DNA from: Pycnococcus provasolii
Taxonomy: Eukaryota > Chlorophyta > Pseudoscourfieldiophyceae > Pseudoscourfieldiales
Direction of reading: 5' to 3'
DNA: 64,000 nt
Assembly (NCBI GenBank): GCA_049487715.1
Contig: CP150556.1
Span: 124,001 to 188,000, forward strand
How positions within the stretch are numbered: position 1 is the first letter of the stretch; each line of letters starts with the position of its first letter. The notes under the pieces were generated by a model, which saw only the letters and a program-made list of their open reading frames with translations, was not told the origin of the DNA and did no database searches. The translations under genes and the position numbers were made by a program. This document shows positions 48,601 through 58,235 of this stretch, piece by piece.

Positions 48601-49671
48601 CGACTTGGAATATTTGAATTGATTGTTGCTTACTAATAAGGACACAGTGGGCCCTAACAAGTGCTTCGAACGCGTACACGTACTCGTCATTCAGAACATA
48701 CCCGCCGGTTCCAACCATCCGACTCGTCCGCATCCCTCCGTCCATAAGACAGTGTACGGCTTTGTGGTTGCAGAGAATGAATGGCTGAATCGTCGTCATC
48801 ATCGCCGTACAAGTTTATCTGGAAGCGGATTGGTTCTGCGCCGCCCGCACACCCCGCCATCAGGTGCTCAACCGCCTCCGCGATGTGTGGGCCAACCCGG
48901 CGGCGAAGCGCGGCAATGCTGTGGTACACAGCCTTGCCTCGCTTTGAAAGTGGTGCAGCAGGCGACGTCTTGCTTGGCACGTTCGAGCGCCTTGGCAAGT
49001 CACATTCTCGACGTGCGTAAGAAGTTCACCACAACGGCGTTGTCGGTGCCCTTTGTGCCCTCGTCTGCCTCCTTTTCGTCGTGTACAGACGAGCTCATCT
49101 CTCGGGCGATCGCGTCGAACACGGCGCCAAGCGCAATCCTTAACAAATATCCTCGGTAATACGTTTGCGCGTGGTTGTTCACCTGCTTCGGCGTGCGCGT
49201 CACCTCCCTGAGGAGTTTACCCCCGAGTTGGGGATCCCTCACACTTACCCGACTCGAATTAGTTGGTTCTCATAACAACGACCGAGCTGGTAAAGCCTGC
49301 CAGGGAGGCAATGCTGTTATGCTATGGTACACAGCCTTGCCGCGCTTTGAATAGACTATGGGGCTACGTCTTGGGCTCTTGGATTCCCACTCGAATCCCG
49401 GGGAAATGGTCGGGATGACCGACCGGGATCCCCAGGGCCAGGGGGCACTTGTCCGAAGAATCCTCGTCATCATGTCAGGGCGGGTGAAAGAGGACCTTCG
49501 GATTTCCTAGTTTCTCCCGACTAAGGTTAGTACTAAGGAGTTTTTTTTAACCATCGTTTTGGTCGGGACCCCTGGTTTTGTGTTTTTTCGGACCCCTGTC
49601 AGTCAGGTTGTTGTGAAGCCTTTATTTTATTTTTGTTTTTTAATTTTCATTTTTTTTTTCTCCTCCTGACG
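48601..49671. other. Intergenic region containing a MYB-like relic and a duplicated segment
   Basis: No intact gene. The minus strand carries a MYB-like fragment (listed separately). A short segment is present twice (about 48912-48951 and 49310-49352), sharing GGTACACAGCCTTGCC and CGCTTTGAA and encoding SKRGKAVYHSI on the minus strand. Poly-T tracts precede the next gene. Confidence 0.5.
48687..49242 (-). pseudogene. MYB-related (SHAQKYF-type) gene fragment, 5' truncated
   Basis: The minus-strand frame from 49242 reads TRTPKQVNNHAQTYYRGYL, close to the RTPxQVxSHAQKYF signature that ends single-repeat plant/algal MYB domains. The tryptophan-bearing helices that should precede it are missing and there is no ATG, only GTG. 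After a stop at about 49000, a second frame continues (PLSKRGKAVYHSIAALRRRV...). The frame could resume by a short intron or be broken. A partial copy of SKRGKAVYHSI upstream (minus sense) suggests a rearranged tandem duplication. It could instead be the last exons of a gene whose first exon I cannot see. Confidence 0.4.
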
Positions 49672-51231
49672 ATGATGATGCTGGTCTTCATGGTGATGCA
49701 CGTCGCCTTGGTGTTCATCCTGACGTTCTTTGTCGTTCCACCTGTGCCTTTGGGGGTGGTCAATGGACAAGGGCGTTCGGGATCTCCACCTGTCCCTGGA
49801 GCTGGAGCTGGAGGAGCGGCTGGGGGCGGTGCTGTTCCACAGCTCCCTCTGCTCAGGGGCGCATTCGTGCCACGCAGCAGCTTTCTGAGTGGGCGTGGCG
49901 GACGAAGCAGCAATCTCGGCCGTAGTACCATTGTGGGCGCGCGCAACACGGCTACGGAAGCGACGACAGCAGATGACTCGCCTCTCACGTCACGCGCGGA
50001 CGCTTTCACAAGAAGAATTGTCGCTCGCGGAGGCAGGACCGCATTCGCAGGAGTGGGAGGAAGAAGCGCTTCTTTTGGACAACAACAAGTAGCAGCACCA
50101 CTGCCCACAGTAGCTGCACCAGCAATCAACGGAGGGCGATCGGCACTCGGAGGTCGGTCGGCAACGCTAGCTCAGCAGCAGCAGCAGCCAACAGAAGAAT
50201 TGGATGCAGCGGCAACAAACGACGCAACCCTGCAATCTGCTCCTGCTATTGGAATTGCGTCGCGCAGTGCTTCTTTTGCAGCATCCTCGAACCCTGCTGA
50301 AGCTCCTATTCTCAGCCGGGCGGGGCGGGGTGGAAGGAGTCCTGGTTTACTTGATAAACCAGTTACCTTTCTAGCCTGTGGTGGTAGGGACCCTCCTCCG
50401 GGATGTGATCCTACTACTACTACTACGACAACGACAACAACAACAACAACGACGACAACGACGACGACAACGACAACGACGTCTACGACAACAACATCCA
50501 CAACCACAGCAGCAAACATCGTCATCAACAATAACATAGGCTCAGATCGCGGCTACGACCCTTGTCTCGGAGGAGGCTATGGTGGAGGAGGCTTTGGTGG
50601 AGGAGGAGCTGGTTACGGCTTCGACTTTTTACCTCCTTGGTGCTTTGGCTACGGCGGTGGTCAAGCGCAGACAACCAACATCGTCGCGCAAACAGCCGCT
50701 CCCATACCGCCGGAACCGACGGATGCTTTCATTCAGAGCGCATCAGTCCTGAATAACGGGGCGTACGTCGGATTATCGCCAGGCGGCTTGATCGAAAGTG
50801 CATCCTCCGCAGCCACGACGGCAGCAGCGACGGCGAATCAGACGAATACGGCAGAAGGGATCTCCACGTCGACACTCGCGGGCGTCGGCGGCACCGATAG
50901 CGGACTGATGACAACAGTGTCACTTGCACCGAGCAGCAGCACATCGACGGCAGACTTCGTCGCTCTGCTCAATCGTCTTCGCCATGCTTATGAAAAGCCA
51001 ATGGGTACAGAACGATTGTCTACGCTTACAACTTCAGCCACGAATGCGGAGGCGATCGAGAAGAAGACTGCTGAGATTCCCAAGACAACAAACGCAACGA
51101 ACACCACCAGTGACGCCGCAACAACAACAGTTCCTGAGTCATACACTGTGCATTGGCCAGAAGAAGGAGGCGGGGAAAATCTATACGAGTACTACACCTC
51201 GGAAGATGTCGCGGCACCGCCACCGCCGTGA
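49672..51231 (+). CDS. Secreted low-complexity 'GGRS' protein, copy 1, 519 aa
   Basis: The ATG triplet at 49672 starts a strongly hydrophobic signal region (MMMLVFMVMHVALVFILTFF). The N-terminal half repeats Gly-Gly-Arg-Ser words (RGGRSSNLGRS, GGRSASFG, GGRSALGGRSATL, RGGRSPGLL). A Cys-containing segment, about 30 threonines, NIVINNNIGS, a Gly/Tyr-rich block with two cysteines, TTNIVAQ, a short folded-looking C-terminal part (IQSASVLNNGAYVG; LAPSSSTSTADFVALLNRL) and an acidic end follow. The modules are shared with the gene at 52377. It is probably an extracellular matrix, wall or surface protein with O-glycosylated linker; this is inference. No known family is recognised. Confidence 0.75.
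   Translation: MMMLVFMVMHVALVFILTFFVVPPVPLGVVNGQGRSGSPPVPGAGAGGAAGGGAVPQLPLLRGAFVPRSSFLSGRGGRSSNLGRSTIVGARNTATEATTADDSPLTSRADAFTRRIVARGGRTAFAGVGGRSASFGQQQVAAPLPTVAAPAINGGRSALGGRSATLAQQQQQPTEELDAAATNDATLQSAPAIGIASRSASFAASSNPAEAPILSRAGRGGRSPGLLDKPVTFLACGGRDPPPGCDPTTTTTTTTTTTTTTTTTTTTTTTSTTTTSTTTAANIVINNNIGSDRGYDPCLGGGYGGGGFGGGGAGYGFDFLPPWCFGYGGGQAQTTNIVAQTAAPIPPEPTDAFIQSASVLNNGAYVGLSPGGLIESASSAATTAAATANQTNTAEGISTSTLAGVGGTDSGLMTTVSLAPSSSTSTADFVALLNRLRHAYEKPMGTERLSTLTTSATNAEAIEKKTAEIPKTTNATNTTSDAATTTVPESYTVHWPEEGGGENLYEYYTSEDVAAPPPP
50410..50510 (+). repeat. ACN-triplet poly-threonine tract
   Basis: About 30 nearly consecutive ACA/ACG/ACT codons within the first GGRS gene. Confidence 0.9.
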
Positions 51232-51589
51232 GTGGTCGTGTGAGCTGCATTGCAGCACACATTTTTTGACACAAACGCGTTCAATCAATCAGGAGAGTGG
51301 CAGTGAGAGAGAGAGAGAGACAAACACACAAAATCGACTAGGGAAAATGTTGTAGCTCAATGGCTAAAGAAAAGATCGCTCGTGCAGTAGTGGAACTGAC
51401 TTGAGTCACTACTTTTTCCAGCGGGTTTTTTTTTAACAAACGAAGAAATGGCAAGTAGTAACAACATTGAGTTTCTTCTGGCAGAGTTGTTGTTTTTAGC
51501 TTTCAGTCAACATGTACACACAGCCGAGACAATGTGTGGTTCAAACGCAGATTCTCGCAATGTATGCTTCTAACGCAGATTCTAGTATT
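51232..51589. other. Convergent intergenic gap
   Basis: Contains GAGAGAGAGA (about 51306-51320), a poly-T run near 51427 and a doubled CGCAGATTCT word. No gene and no telomere block. Confidence 0.45.
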
Positions 51590-52021
51590 CTACGCACCTG
51601 TTAGACGACGAGCACTCTCAATGATGGGAAGTAGCCGACTAATAGCTTCAACGTCTTTCTCCCCCGGCTGTGCGTTGACTTGAAAGAGCTGTTGCTCTGT
51701 TTTAGTATCTTTGTAGAAGAAGGAGATATTCAATTTCTCGTGACTTGACCAGGATGCAACAAGGACGATGAGATATCGTATCGCCGCGTGCGCTTCATCA
51801 GCTCGGAAGCACAGTTCGTTGTCCTTCTCGTCCTCTCCATTCCCATTCCAGACAGCTGTCACCACGTATATCCTTTGCCCACAGTGATGCTGGCAACGTA
51901 ATGCTGCAACGTAATATTTCATACTATGCCAATAGGCATGAATCTCGAGCGCAAGAAGAGCGTCATCGTCAGCCTGCATCGCCTGCAGTTGCTGCACCAC
52001 TTCACCAGCGATGTCGTTCAT
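51590..52021 (-). CDS. Hypothetical small protein, 143 aa
   Basis: It reads as a compact soluble protein: helices at the start (VVQQLQAMQADDDALLALEIHA), strands in the middle (QRIYVVTAVWNG, NISFFYKDT) and a final helix (VEAISRLLPIIESARRL). No family is recognised. It lies between the two GGRS paralogues, on the opposite strand. Amino-acid composition and the clean frame suggest a real gene, but the N-terminus may be incomplete because the frame begins directly with MNDIAGEV and no 5' context supports it. Confidence 0.5.
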   Translation of the reverse strand: MNDIAGEVVQQLQAMQADDDALLALEIHAYWHSMKYYVAALRCQHHCGQRIYVVTAVWNGNGEDEKDNELCFRADEAHAAIRYLIVLVASWSSHEKLNISFFYKDTKTEQQLFQVNAQPGEKDVEAISRLLPIIESARRLTGA

Positions 52022-52376
52022 CGATCGCTGCTGAAGTGCCGAAGAAGTGATCGGAAGAGCGACGACCTACCTCCTCCACCTGGACAGAAGACGCTTGCTT
52101 GCGAGCCAAACCCGAACTTCCTTCCGCGACTTTCGTATTCCCCAAACTCCAAAGAATTCCCCAACCCCCAACCCCCAACCCCCAGGACCAGGAATTCAGC
52201 ACTCGGAACTCGGAACTGGAAAAATGGAAACAACCCGGTAATAAGGGGCGATTTTCGAAGGGACCGTGACGACACACTCCCGACACACTCCCCAGTCTGA
52301 CTGAACATACGGGCGCCATTTGCGACCTTTTTAGGGTGGAAGAATCCAAGCAGTGAGTGAGCCCGCTAGTAGATCC
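52022..52376. other. Divergent intergenic gap
   Basis: Contains an AACCCCC repeat (about 52155-52185), a degenerate relative of the telomere-like blocks, and duplicated GGAACTCGGAACT. No gene is seen. Confidence 0.45.
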
Positions 52377-52846
52377 ATGGCGTCGTCAGCTTTATTTCGT
52401 CGTGTGCCGCTTCTTGTCGTCGTCGTCGGCGTCGGCGTCATAAGTGCATTGGCAGGAGGAAGGAATGCACGCGTCCTCTTGGTTTCCGCGCAAGGAGGAG
52501 GGCGGTCAGGTTACTCAGGTGTACTGCTCACCACCGCGAATGATAATCAGGATCCAAATCTGCAGGAGGAGGATGTCAATAGTGATGTTCCACTCACAGC
52601 CGGAGCGACCTCGCCAAGTCTCGCCTCAAGTCTTCAACAAAGGTCGAATGCAGCAGGAGGACGTGGTGCTTACTACAACAGTCGGGATGGTTACCGCAGC
52701 AATGTCCAGTTTGGAGGTTTTGACCAGCTCGATGATTTCCAGACACCACCAGCAGGGGCATCTACGAATAATCTCGCGGCGCGCTACGAAAACATATACA
52801 CCGCGAGAGGAGGACGAGGAGGACGCGCTTCAAATGACGCGAGTCT

Positions 52847-52877
<31 letters not shown>

Positions 52878-53915
52878 ACAGGAGGAGGAGGAGGAGGAGG
52901 AGGCCGATCCGGATTGGCAGCAACATCAGCTTCCAACATTCAGCTTCCAACAGCTGGACGCACGGCGGCTCAGATTGCTGCGTCTGCCGCCCGAGAAGTC
53001 CCTTCTTCTTCTGTGCGCTCGCGCAGCGGCATGGAAGTCACCATAGGTCCCGTCAGTAGGATTGGACGTGCAGGAAGGAATCCTCCACCACCTGCTCCAC
53101 CTCCTCCACCACCTGCTCCACCTGCTCCACCACCTGATACACCTGCTCCACCACCTGATACACCTGCTCCACCACCTGATACACCTGCTCCACCACCTGA
53201 TACACCTGTTCCAACACCTGAACCACCACCTGAGCCAACACCTGAGCCAACACAACCAATAATAAACATTGTCATCAACAATGAAATTGGCTCGACTGGT
53301 AATGTTTCGGACAGATTCGGTTTCAATTGCAATTACGGAGAGCTCGCTGGGTTTGGTGGAGGGTACGGAGTCGATGCTAGTAGTTATGATGGATCCTACC
53401 TCGGTGGCTACCAAAGTGGACTCTACGGCGGCTTCGCACCATGCGGCGGCTACGGGTACGGAGGTGATTACGCTACGACAACTAACATCGTCGCGCAGCA
53501 GGAGGGAGGCACAGCCGTTCCTCTTCCGCAGGAGCCGACGACTAACCCGCAGGATGACCCATACATCCAAAGCGCAGCGATTTTGAATGCTTACGGAGGG
53601 GCGTACGGAGAAATCGAAAATACAGCCGCTGCCACGACGACGAATGAGACGAATACAACCGACACACTTGCACCGAGCAGCAACTTATCGACGACAGCCC
53701 TCGTCGATTTGCTCAATCGCCTTCGATCTGTGATGTTCAGCAACACGACGACGCCATTGTTGAATGATCCGATGACGACGCTTACTACAGCCTCAACTGC
53801 GAAGGGGGTGTCGGTCGAGGAGAAGATGCCTGCCGAGATTCCCAGGACAACCTCAACGAACACGACCACGACAAACAACAACACCACAAACACGACTGCT
53901 GCGGCATTGCCGTAG
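52377..53915 (+). CDS. Secreted low-complexity 'GGRS' protein, copy 2, 512 aa
   Basis: ATG 52377 opens a signal peptide (MASSALFRRVPLLVVVVGVGVISALAGG). GGRS/GGRG words follow (GGGRSGYSG, GGRGAYYN, RGGRGGRASN, GGGGRSGLAA), then poly-Gln and poly-Gly. A Pro-rich linker with PPPDTPA repeated four times replaces the poly-Thr of copy 1. Shared modules then follow in the same order: NIVINNEIGS, a Gly/Tyr-rich block with cysteines, TTNIVAQ, IQSAAILNAYGGAYG, LAPSSNLSTTALVDLLNRLR and PRTTSTNTT. Exchange of linkers around fixed modules marks fast-evolving paralogues. A surface or matrix role is inferred; many NxT/S sequons are present. Confidence 0.75.
53095..53215 (+). repeat. In-frame CCACCTGATACACCTGCTCCA repeat
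   Basis: Four 21-bp units encoding PPPDTPA within the second GGRS gene. Confidence 0.9.
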
Positions 53916-54113
53916 CTTCTTTTTTGGCAAATCGCTTTTTTTTTAGCAGAGGAAACTGGTTTTAACTTCAAATTTCTTCTTTTTTTGCACACAACACTTC
54001 ATACGCTTCTCCACGAACAACCCAACGCGTCCACCTCGGTCACGCTAGCTATGCGGTGAGAATTCCCTGTTGTCCGGTGAAGAGCGCACGCGAGGAGCGT
54101 ATCACTTTCATCC

Positions 54114-54581
54114 TTACGGCATCCAGATGTCCTTCGCGTCGTAGTGCGCCGCGCGACCCCAACCTCCTCGTGGTCCACCAGGTCCTGAGTTTTTGCAAAC
54201 GGTTTCGAACGGCTCAAGCTCGCGCGAGTCGGCGTTGTCGTCTCGGTTTCGCCTCCGCGACCACATACGAGCTTGTGCGCTGATGGCCGTGTCGAGGCTC
54301 TCCATCTCCAGCAGGCGAAGCGAGCGCGCGCACGCGCCGTCAAGCTGCTCCACGAGCTGTTCCTCGGCCGTCTTCGTCGAACTCGAGGTTTCCAACGGCG
54401 TCGGCGGGGCGGCCACAGCTGCCTTCAAGGGTCTCGGCGTTCGCTTGGAGTTTGGCTTGGAAGCGTTTTTCTTCGACGACTTTGCGCCACCTTGCATGGC
54501 TTGCACAGCACCCATCCTTCTCGGCGGCGCGTTGACTTTCCTGAAGCTCGTAATCTGCGAAGTTGACGTTATGCTCATCAT
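54114..54581 (-). CDS. Hypothetical protein, 155 aa
   Basis: It has a basic, Ser/Lys-rich N-terminal half (AKSSKKNASKPNSKRTPRPLK), a predicted helix (EEQLVEQLDGACARSLRLLE...AISAQARMWSRRR) and a short Gly/Trp end (GPGGPRGGWGRAAHYDAKDIWMP). No family is recognised. The tidy C-terminal motif and the pattern of alternating strands support a real gene. It is convergent with the second GGRS gene, 198 bp apart; that gap contains only T/A-rich 3' flank. Confidence 0.5.
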   Translation of the reverse strand: MMSITSTSQITSFRKVNAPPRRMGAVQAMQGGAKSSKKNASKPNSKRTPRPLKAAVAAPPTPLETSSSTKTAEEQLVEQLDGACARSLRLLEMESLDTAISAQARMWSRRRNRDDNADSRELEPFETVCKNSGPGGPRGGWGRAAHYDAKDIWMP

Positions 54582-55743
54582 CCTATTTTTTTGTTAAATA
54601 AAAAGAGTCGGGACCCTGGCTTGGCGTTTTTGTTTTCGTTCACAACAAAAACCAAGAATCAAAATGTTATGTGCCGTGCTGGAAGGAGATAAGCTAAGCT
54701 TAAGGTACCCGGGTACTGTAACGCACAAAAGACGCAAGGCGGAAAAATCAATCCACAGGTTGGCCTAACCCAACCTAACCTAACCGTAACCTAACCTAAC
54801 CTAAAGTTGAGAGAGGATGGATGTTGCGAATGGATGAAAAATAAAAATGGCAAGGTTGTGTGCGGAATCGGAAAATAAAAGCCGAGCAGGAAAAGATTAT
54901 AAGGAGACGGTGCTTCGTTGGAGAGGGCAGGAGGGGAGGGGAGCGGAAAAGGAAACCCAAGAGCCTCACGAAAACCAATCCTCGCGCCAAAACACACACA
55001 CTTCGAGTGAGGGAACTGGAGACTGCGTTGACTCACCTTTTGTTGTGTTCTTCGAGGTGAGCCTCACTCACCGTTGTTTGAGGCTCACAAGGCGTCGCCG
55101 GCTGTTTCTTCGAGTTGGAGTTGGAGTGGGTCGTGAGCCGCCCTCACCTCACCTCACCTTACCCTCGAGAACAAGCTTTCTCCACCGCAGTTTTCGCAAC
55201 CCAAACACAGGTGGCACTTCCTGGTCACTCCATCCCGGTGTGGAAATCAATCTTCCTCCCTCCTTGGGTCCCGGGATTCCAAGAAGATACCTGTGGCTGT
55301 TGTTCTTTTTCTTTGTTTTCTTTGCTCTCGAACCCCATTTACTGTATTACGAGAACCCACCCATTCGAATTTCTTTCACATGCGACACATCCGCGAGTCA
55401 TCGGCTACCTAAGGTTAGTTCTATCTATCTTCTTTTATCTTTTTGCGAGTGCATTTTCCTCATTATTTTCTTTCGCCTAAACCTTATTACCGGGTACGGA
55501 AACACCACCCTCCTCATCAGCGCAGGCGGCAGGCCAGGCGTGTTCTTACTGTACGGTAAAATTAAGGTGGGAAGCGCCGAGATATGCGGAAAAAGAAAAA
55601 GAAAAAGGAAAGAAGACGTGTGCAAAAGGAGAAACCGAGAAATACAAAACCGGAACCAACCGAGAAACACCATTACAGGTCACCATTACCGTGGTAGGAA
55701 GTAGTCGATTATGACTCATGGCAACCCCATCCGACAATACAGT
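54582..55743. other. Intergenic region left of the Harbinger element
   Basis: It contains a CCTAA-rich block (54761-54806) and a GGTACCCGGGTACTG palindrome (about 54705-54718). A 285-residue plus frame (54847-55704) is rich in Arg, Phe and Ser with no domain, and I do not call it. Confidence 0.5.
54761..54806. repeat. CCTAA pentamer-like block
   Basis: GGCCTAACCCAACCTAACCT... variants, about 180 bp upstream of the 54114-54581 gene start. Confidence 0.75.
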
Positions 55744-55746
55744 AGT

Positions 55747-55792
55747 AGGGTGTACTTGCACAGCGCAATTCCCTTAGCAAATAGCGTTAGCG
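55747..55792 (+). repeat. Left terminal inverted repeat, 46 bp
   Basis: Exact reverse complement of 59476-59521. Its inner part begins a 34-bp perfect palindrome (55779-55812). Confidence 0.95.
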
Positions 55793-56133
55793 GGGCCCCG
55801 CTAACGCTATTTTTAGGGAAATCGGTAGCGTTAGGGGCCCCAAAATGGGACTTAACGACATTGGGGCTAACGTTAGTTGCATCGCTTGCTCTCAGACTTA
55901 GCAAACACGGTCTACGGTGGTCCCCAAGCTGGTCGGCGTCTCTGGTCCTTCAACTGGCTTTCCCAAACACAGCTTCTTTCCAGAACTCACCTCTTCTCGA
56001 CATCTTTCCTGCGCACACTTCATTCTCACTCCGTCGTTTGCAGTACGCGTCGAACGTCGAACCTGCCGCCGTTGCTGTGTGTCACCCGTGCATGCTCACA
56101 CTTCTTACACTTGTTCGTCCGAGTTTTCTCCTC

Positions 56134-57329
56134 ATGGGACCGCCCATACCTTATGGACTCACGCGTGCTTCATGGAGGCGAGGTATGAGAGACCTCGACG
56201 ACGCAGGTAGACTACTCGCCCTTCCCAACCCACCGGTGAACTTCATCTTGCTTCTCTACGCCGAACTGATAAGCATGTACACCATCCACTTGCCGCGACG
56301 TGCTCGGAAGCACTACCTTGCTGGTGATCCTCCCTTCTTGAATGACTTTAGCAGAGACGAAGTTCATCAACTCTTTGGCTTTCGCACGCACGCTCAGCTT
56401 CGCCGCGTCATGATCGCTCTCGGAGTTCCGGCTATCATACGCACGAGGGAGCGCTATGTCTATCCCGGCGAGTCAGCCTTTTTGCTCATGTTGGTCCGCC
56501 TAAGGGATGGTCGCCGGTGGAGTCAACTCGAACGTATTTTTCACAGGGATGGCACGCACCTCAGCGCAATCAACTTATACATGGTGGAGTGGCTGTACAC
56601 CAACCACTCTCTTCCGCGTCTCAGCAACATGGCGTGGGTGAAGGCGAGGATGCCGCTCTATGCACAGTGCATCGTCGCAAAGCTAAAGAGCATCTACCCG
56701 CAGGACAAGTGGAACCTTATTCCGATAGACATTTGGAGCTTCATAGATGGCACCATACGGCCCTGTGCCAAGCCGAGCTCGAGAAGCTTTCCCGGATTAA
56801 ATCTTCAAGTTGACTTGTACTCGGGTTATAAAAAAATACATGGAGTTAAATATCAAAGCCTCCACACCTGTGACGGACTCTGCGCCCACATGTATGGGGG
56901 ATGGGTGCCAGGAGGCACGACACCAGCCTCCTCCGCCTCAGCAACGTTATGTCTATTCTATTTAACATGTTCTTACCTGGTGACATGATATATCGAATCA
57001 TGGGTGACCCAGCGTACGCGCGTACATGGCTCACTTGCACTGGCTTTAAGGGCAACAACCTAACTGATAATGAAACAACATTCAACAAAATGATGTCTAG
57101 TGTAAGGATCGCCGTGGAGTGGGGATTTAAGGACATCAACTGCACATGGCGGTGGTTGAACGACAAGCATCGCAACAAGCTTGGTGAAACCCCGTTGCGA
57201 AAGCACTACATGAACGCGACGTTCCTTTCAAATTTGATTGTGTGTGTCACCGGAGGAACGCAGACGTCCGCTTTCTTCGAGTGCGAACCTCCAACGTTGG
57301 AGGAGTACCTGTTGATGACCAACCCATGA
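56134..57329 (+). CDS. Harbinger DDE transposase, frame-shifted near 56911
   Basis: The first frame (from ATG 56134, open upstream to 55711) carries FLNDFSRDEVHQLFGF, a DNA-binding-like helix region, and PIDIWSFIDGTIRPCAKP with the first catalytic Asp, then the LYSGYKKIHGVKYQ strand. The second frame (56901-57329) carries RRHDTSLL with the second Asp, IMGDPAYARTWL and VRIAVEWGFKDI with the catalytic Glu. Together they match the DDE_Tnp_4 fold of PIF/Harbinger transposases. The change of frame falls inside the conserved YGGW...RRHD block. A one-base indel, a sequence error or an unusual junction is therefore more likely than an intron. The start codon is uncertain. Confidence 0.85.
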
Positions 57330-57380
57330 CTTCCTTTTTTTACTTATCCTTTTTTTCCATAAACTTCCCCATCACGCTCA

Positions 57381-58112
57381 TGCAAGATGTCAATTTGAGG
57401 TCGAGAGACGTAATTTGTCGTCACGGCTTATGTACGGGTCAGAATTAGACGTTCTTTGGTGCACCCGGCTCGTAACGGAGTGGCCCAAGGACCTGTGAGC
57501 ATCAGTGGGATCCAATATGGACGTCAGAAGTCGGCAGATTCAGTCAGCCGGTAATGTTTGACATGCAAGATGTCAATTTGAGGTCGAGAGACGTAATTTG
57601 TCGTCACGGCTTATGTACGGGTCAGAATTAGACGTTCTTTGGTGCACCCGGCTCGTAACGGAGTGGCCCAAGGACCTGTGAGCATCAGTGGGATCCAATA
57701 TGGACGTCAGAAGTCGGCAGATTCAGTCAGCCGGTAATGTTTGACATGCAAGATGTCAATTTGAGGTCGAGAGACGTAATTTGTCGTCACGGCTTATGTA
57801 CGGGTCAGAATTAGACGTTCTTTGGTGCACCCGGCTCGTAACGGAGTGGCCCAAGGACCTGTGAGCATCAGTGGGATCCAATATGGACGTCAGAAGTCGG
57901 CAGATTCAGTCAGCCGGTAATGTTTGACATGCAAGATGTCAATTTGAGGTCGAGAGACGTAATTTGTCGTCACGGCTTATGTACGGGTCAGAATTAGACG
58001 TTCTTTGGTGCACCCGGCTCGTAACGGAGTGGCCCAAGGACCTGTGAGCATCAGTGGGATCCAATATGGACGTCAGAAGTCGGCAGATTCAGTCAGCCGG
58101 TAATGTTTGACA
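57381..58112. repeat. Four tandem 183-bp units inside the transposon
   Basis: Units begin at 57381, 57564, 57747 and 57930 and read as identical, with a partial fifth start (TGCAAGAT) at 58113-58120. No unit contains a useful ORF. The array is bracketed by a duplicated segment of about 95 bp (57283-57378 and 58138-58235). Confidence 0.95.
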
Positions 58113-58137
58113 TGCAAGATTGGCGCGTCGATCGAGT

Positions 58138-58235
58138 GCGAACCTCCAACGTTGGAGGAGTACCTGTTGATGACCAACCCATGACTTCCTTTTTTTACTT
58201 ATCCATTTTTTCCATAAACTTCCCCAACACGCTCA
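58138..58235. repeat. Duplicate of the transposase 3' end, right of the array
   Basis: Copies 57283-57378 with only a few changes (TATCCATTTTTT versus TATCCTTTTTTT; CCAACACG versus CCATCACG). It includes the last transposase codons and, on the minus strand, the last codons of the Myb-like gene. Confidence 0.9.

Noticed and set aside
54847-55704. 285-residue plus-strand frame
   Set aside because: Low-quality composition, no domain, and it lies in an intergenic gap with simple repeats.
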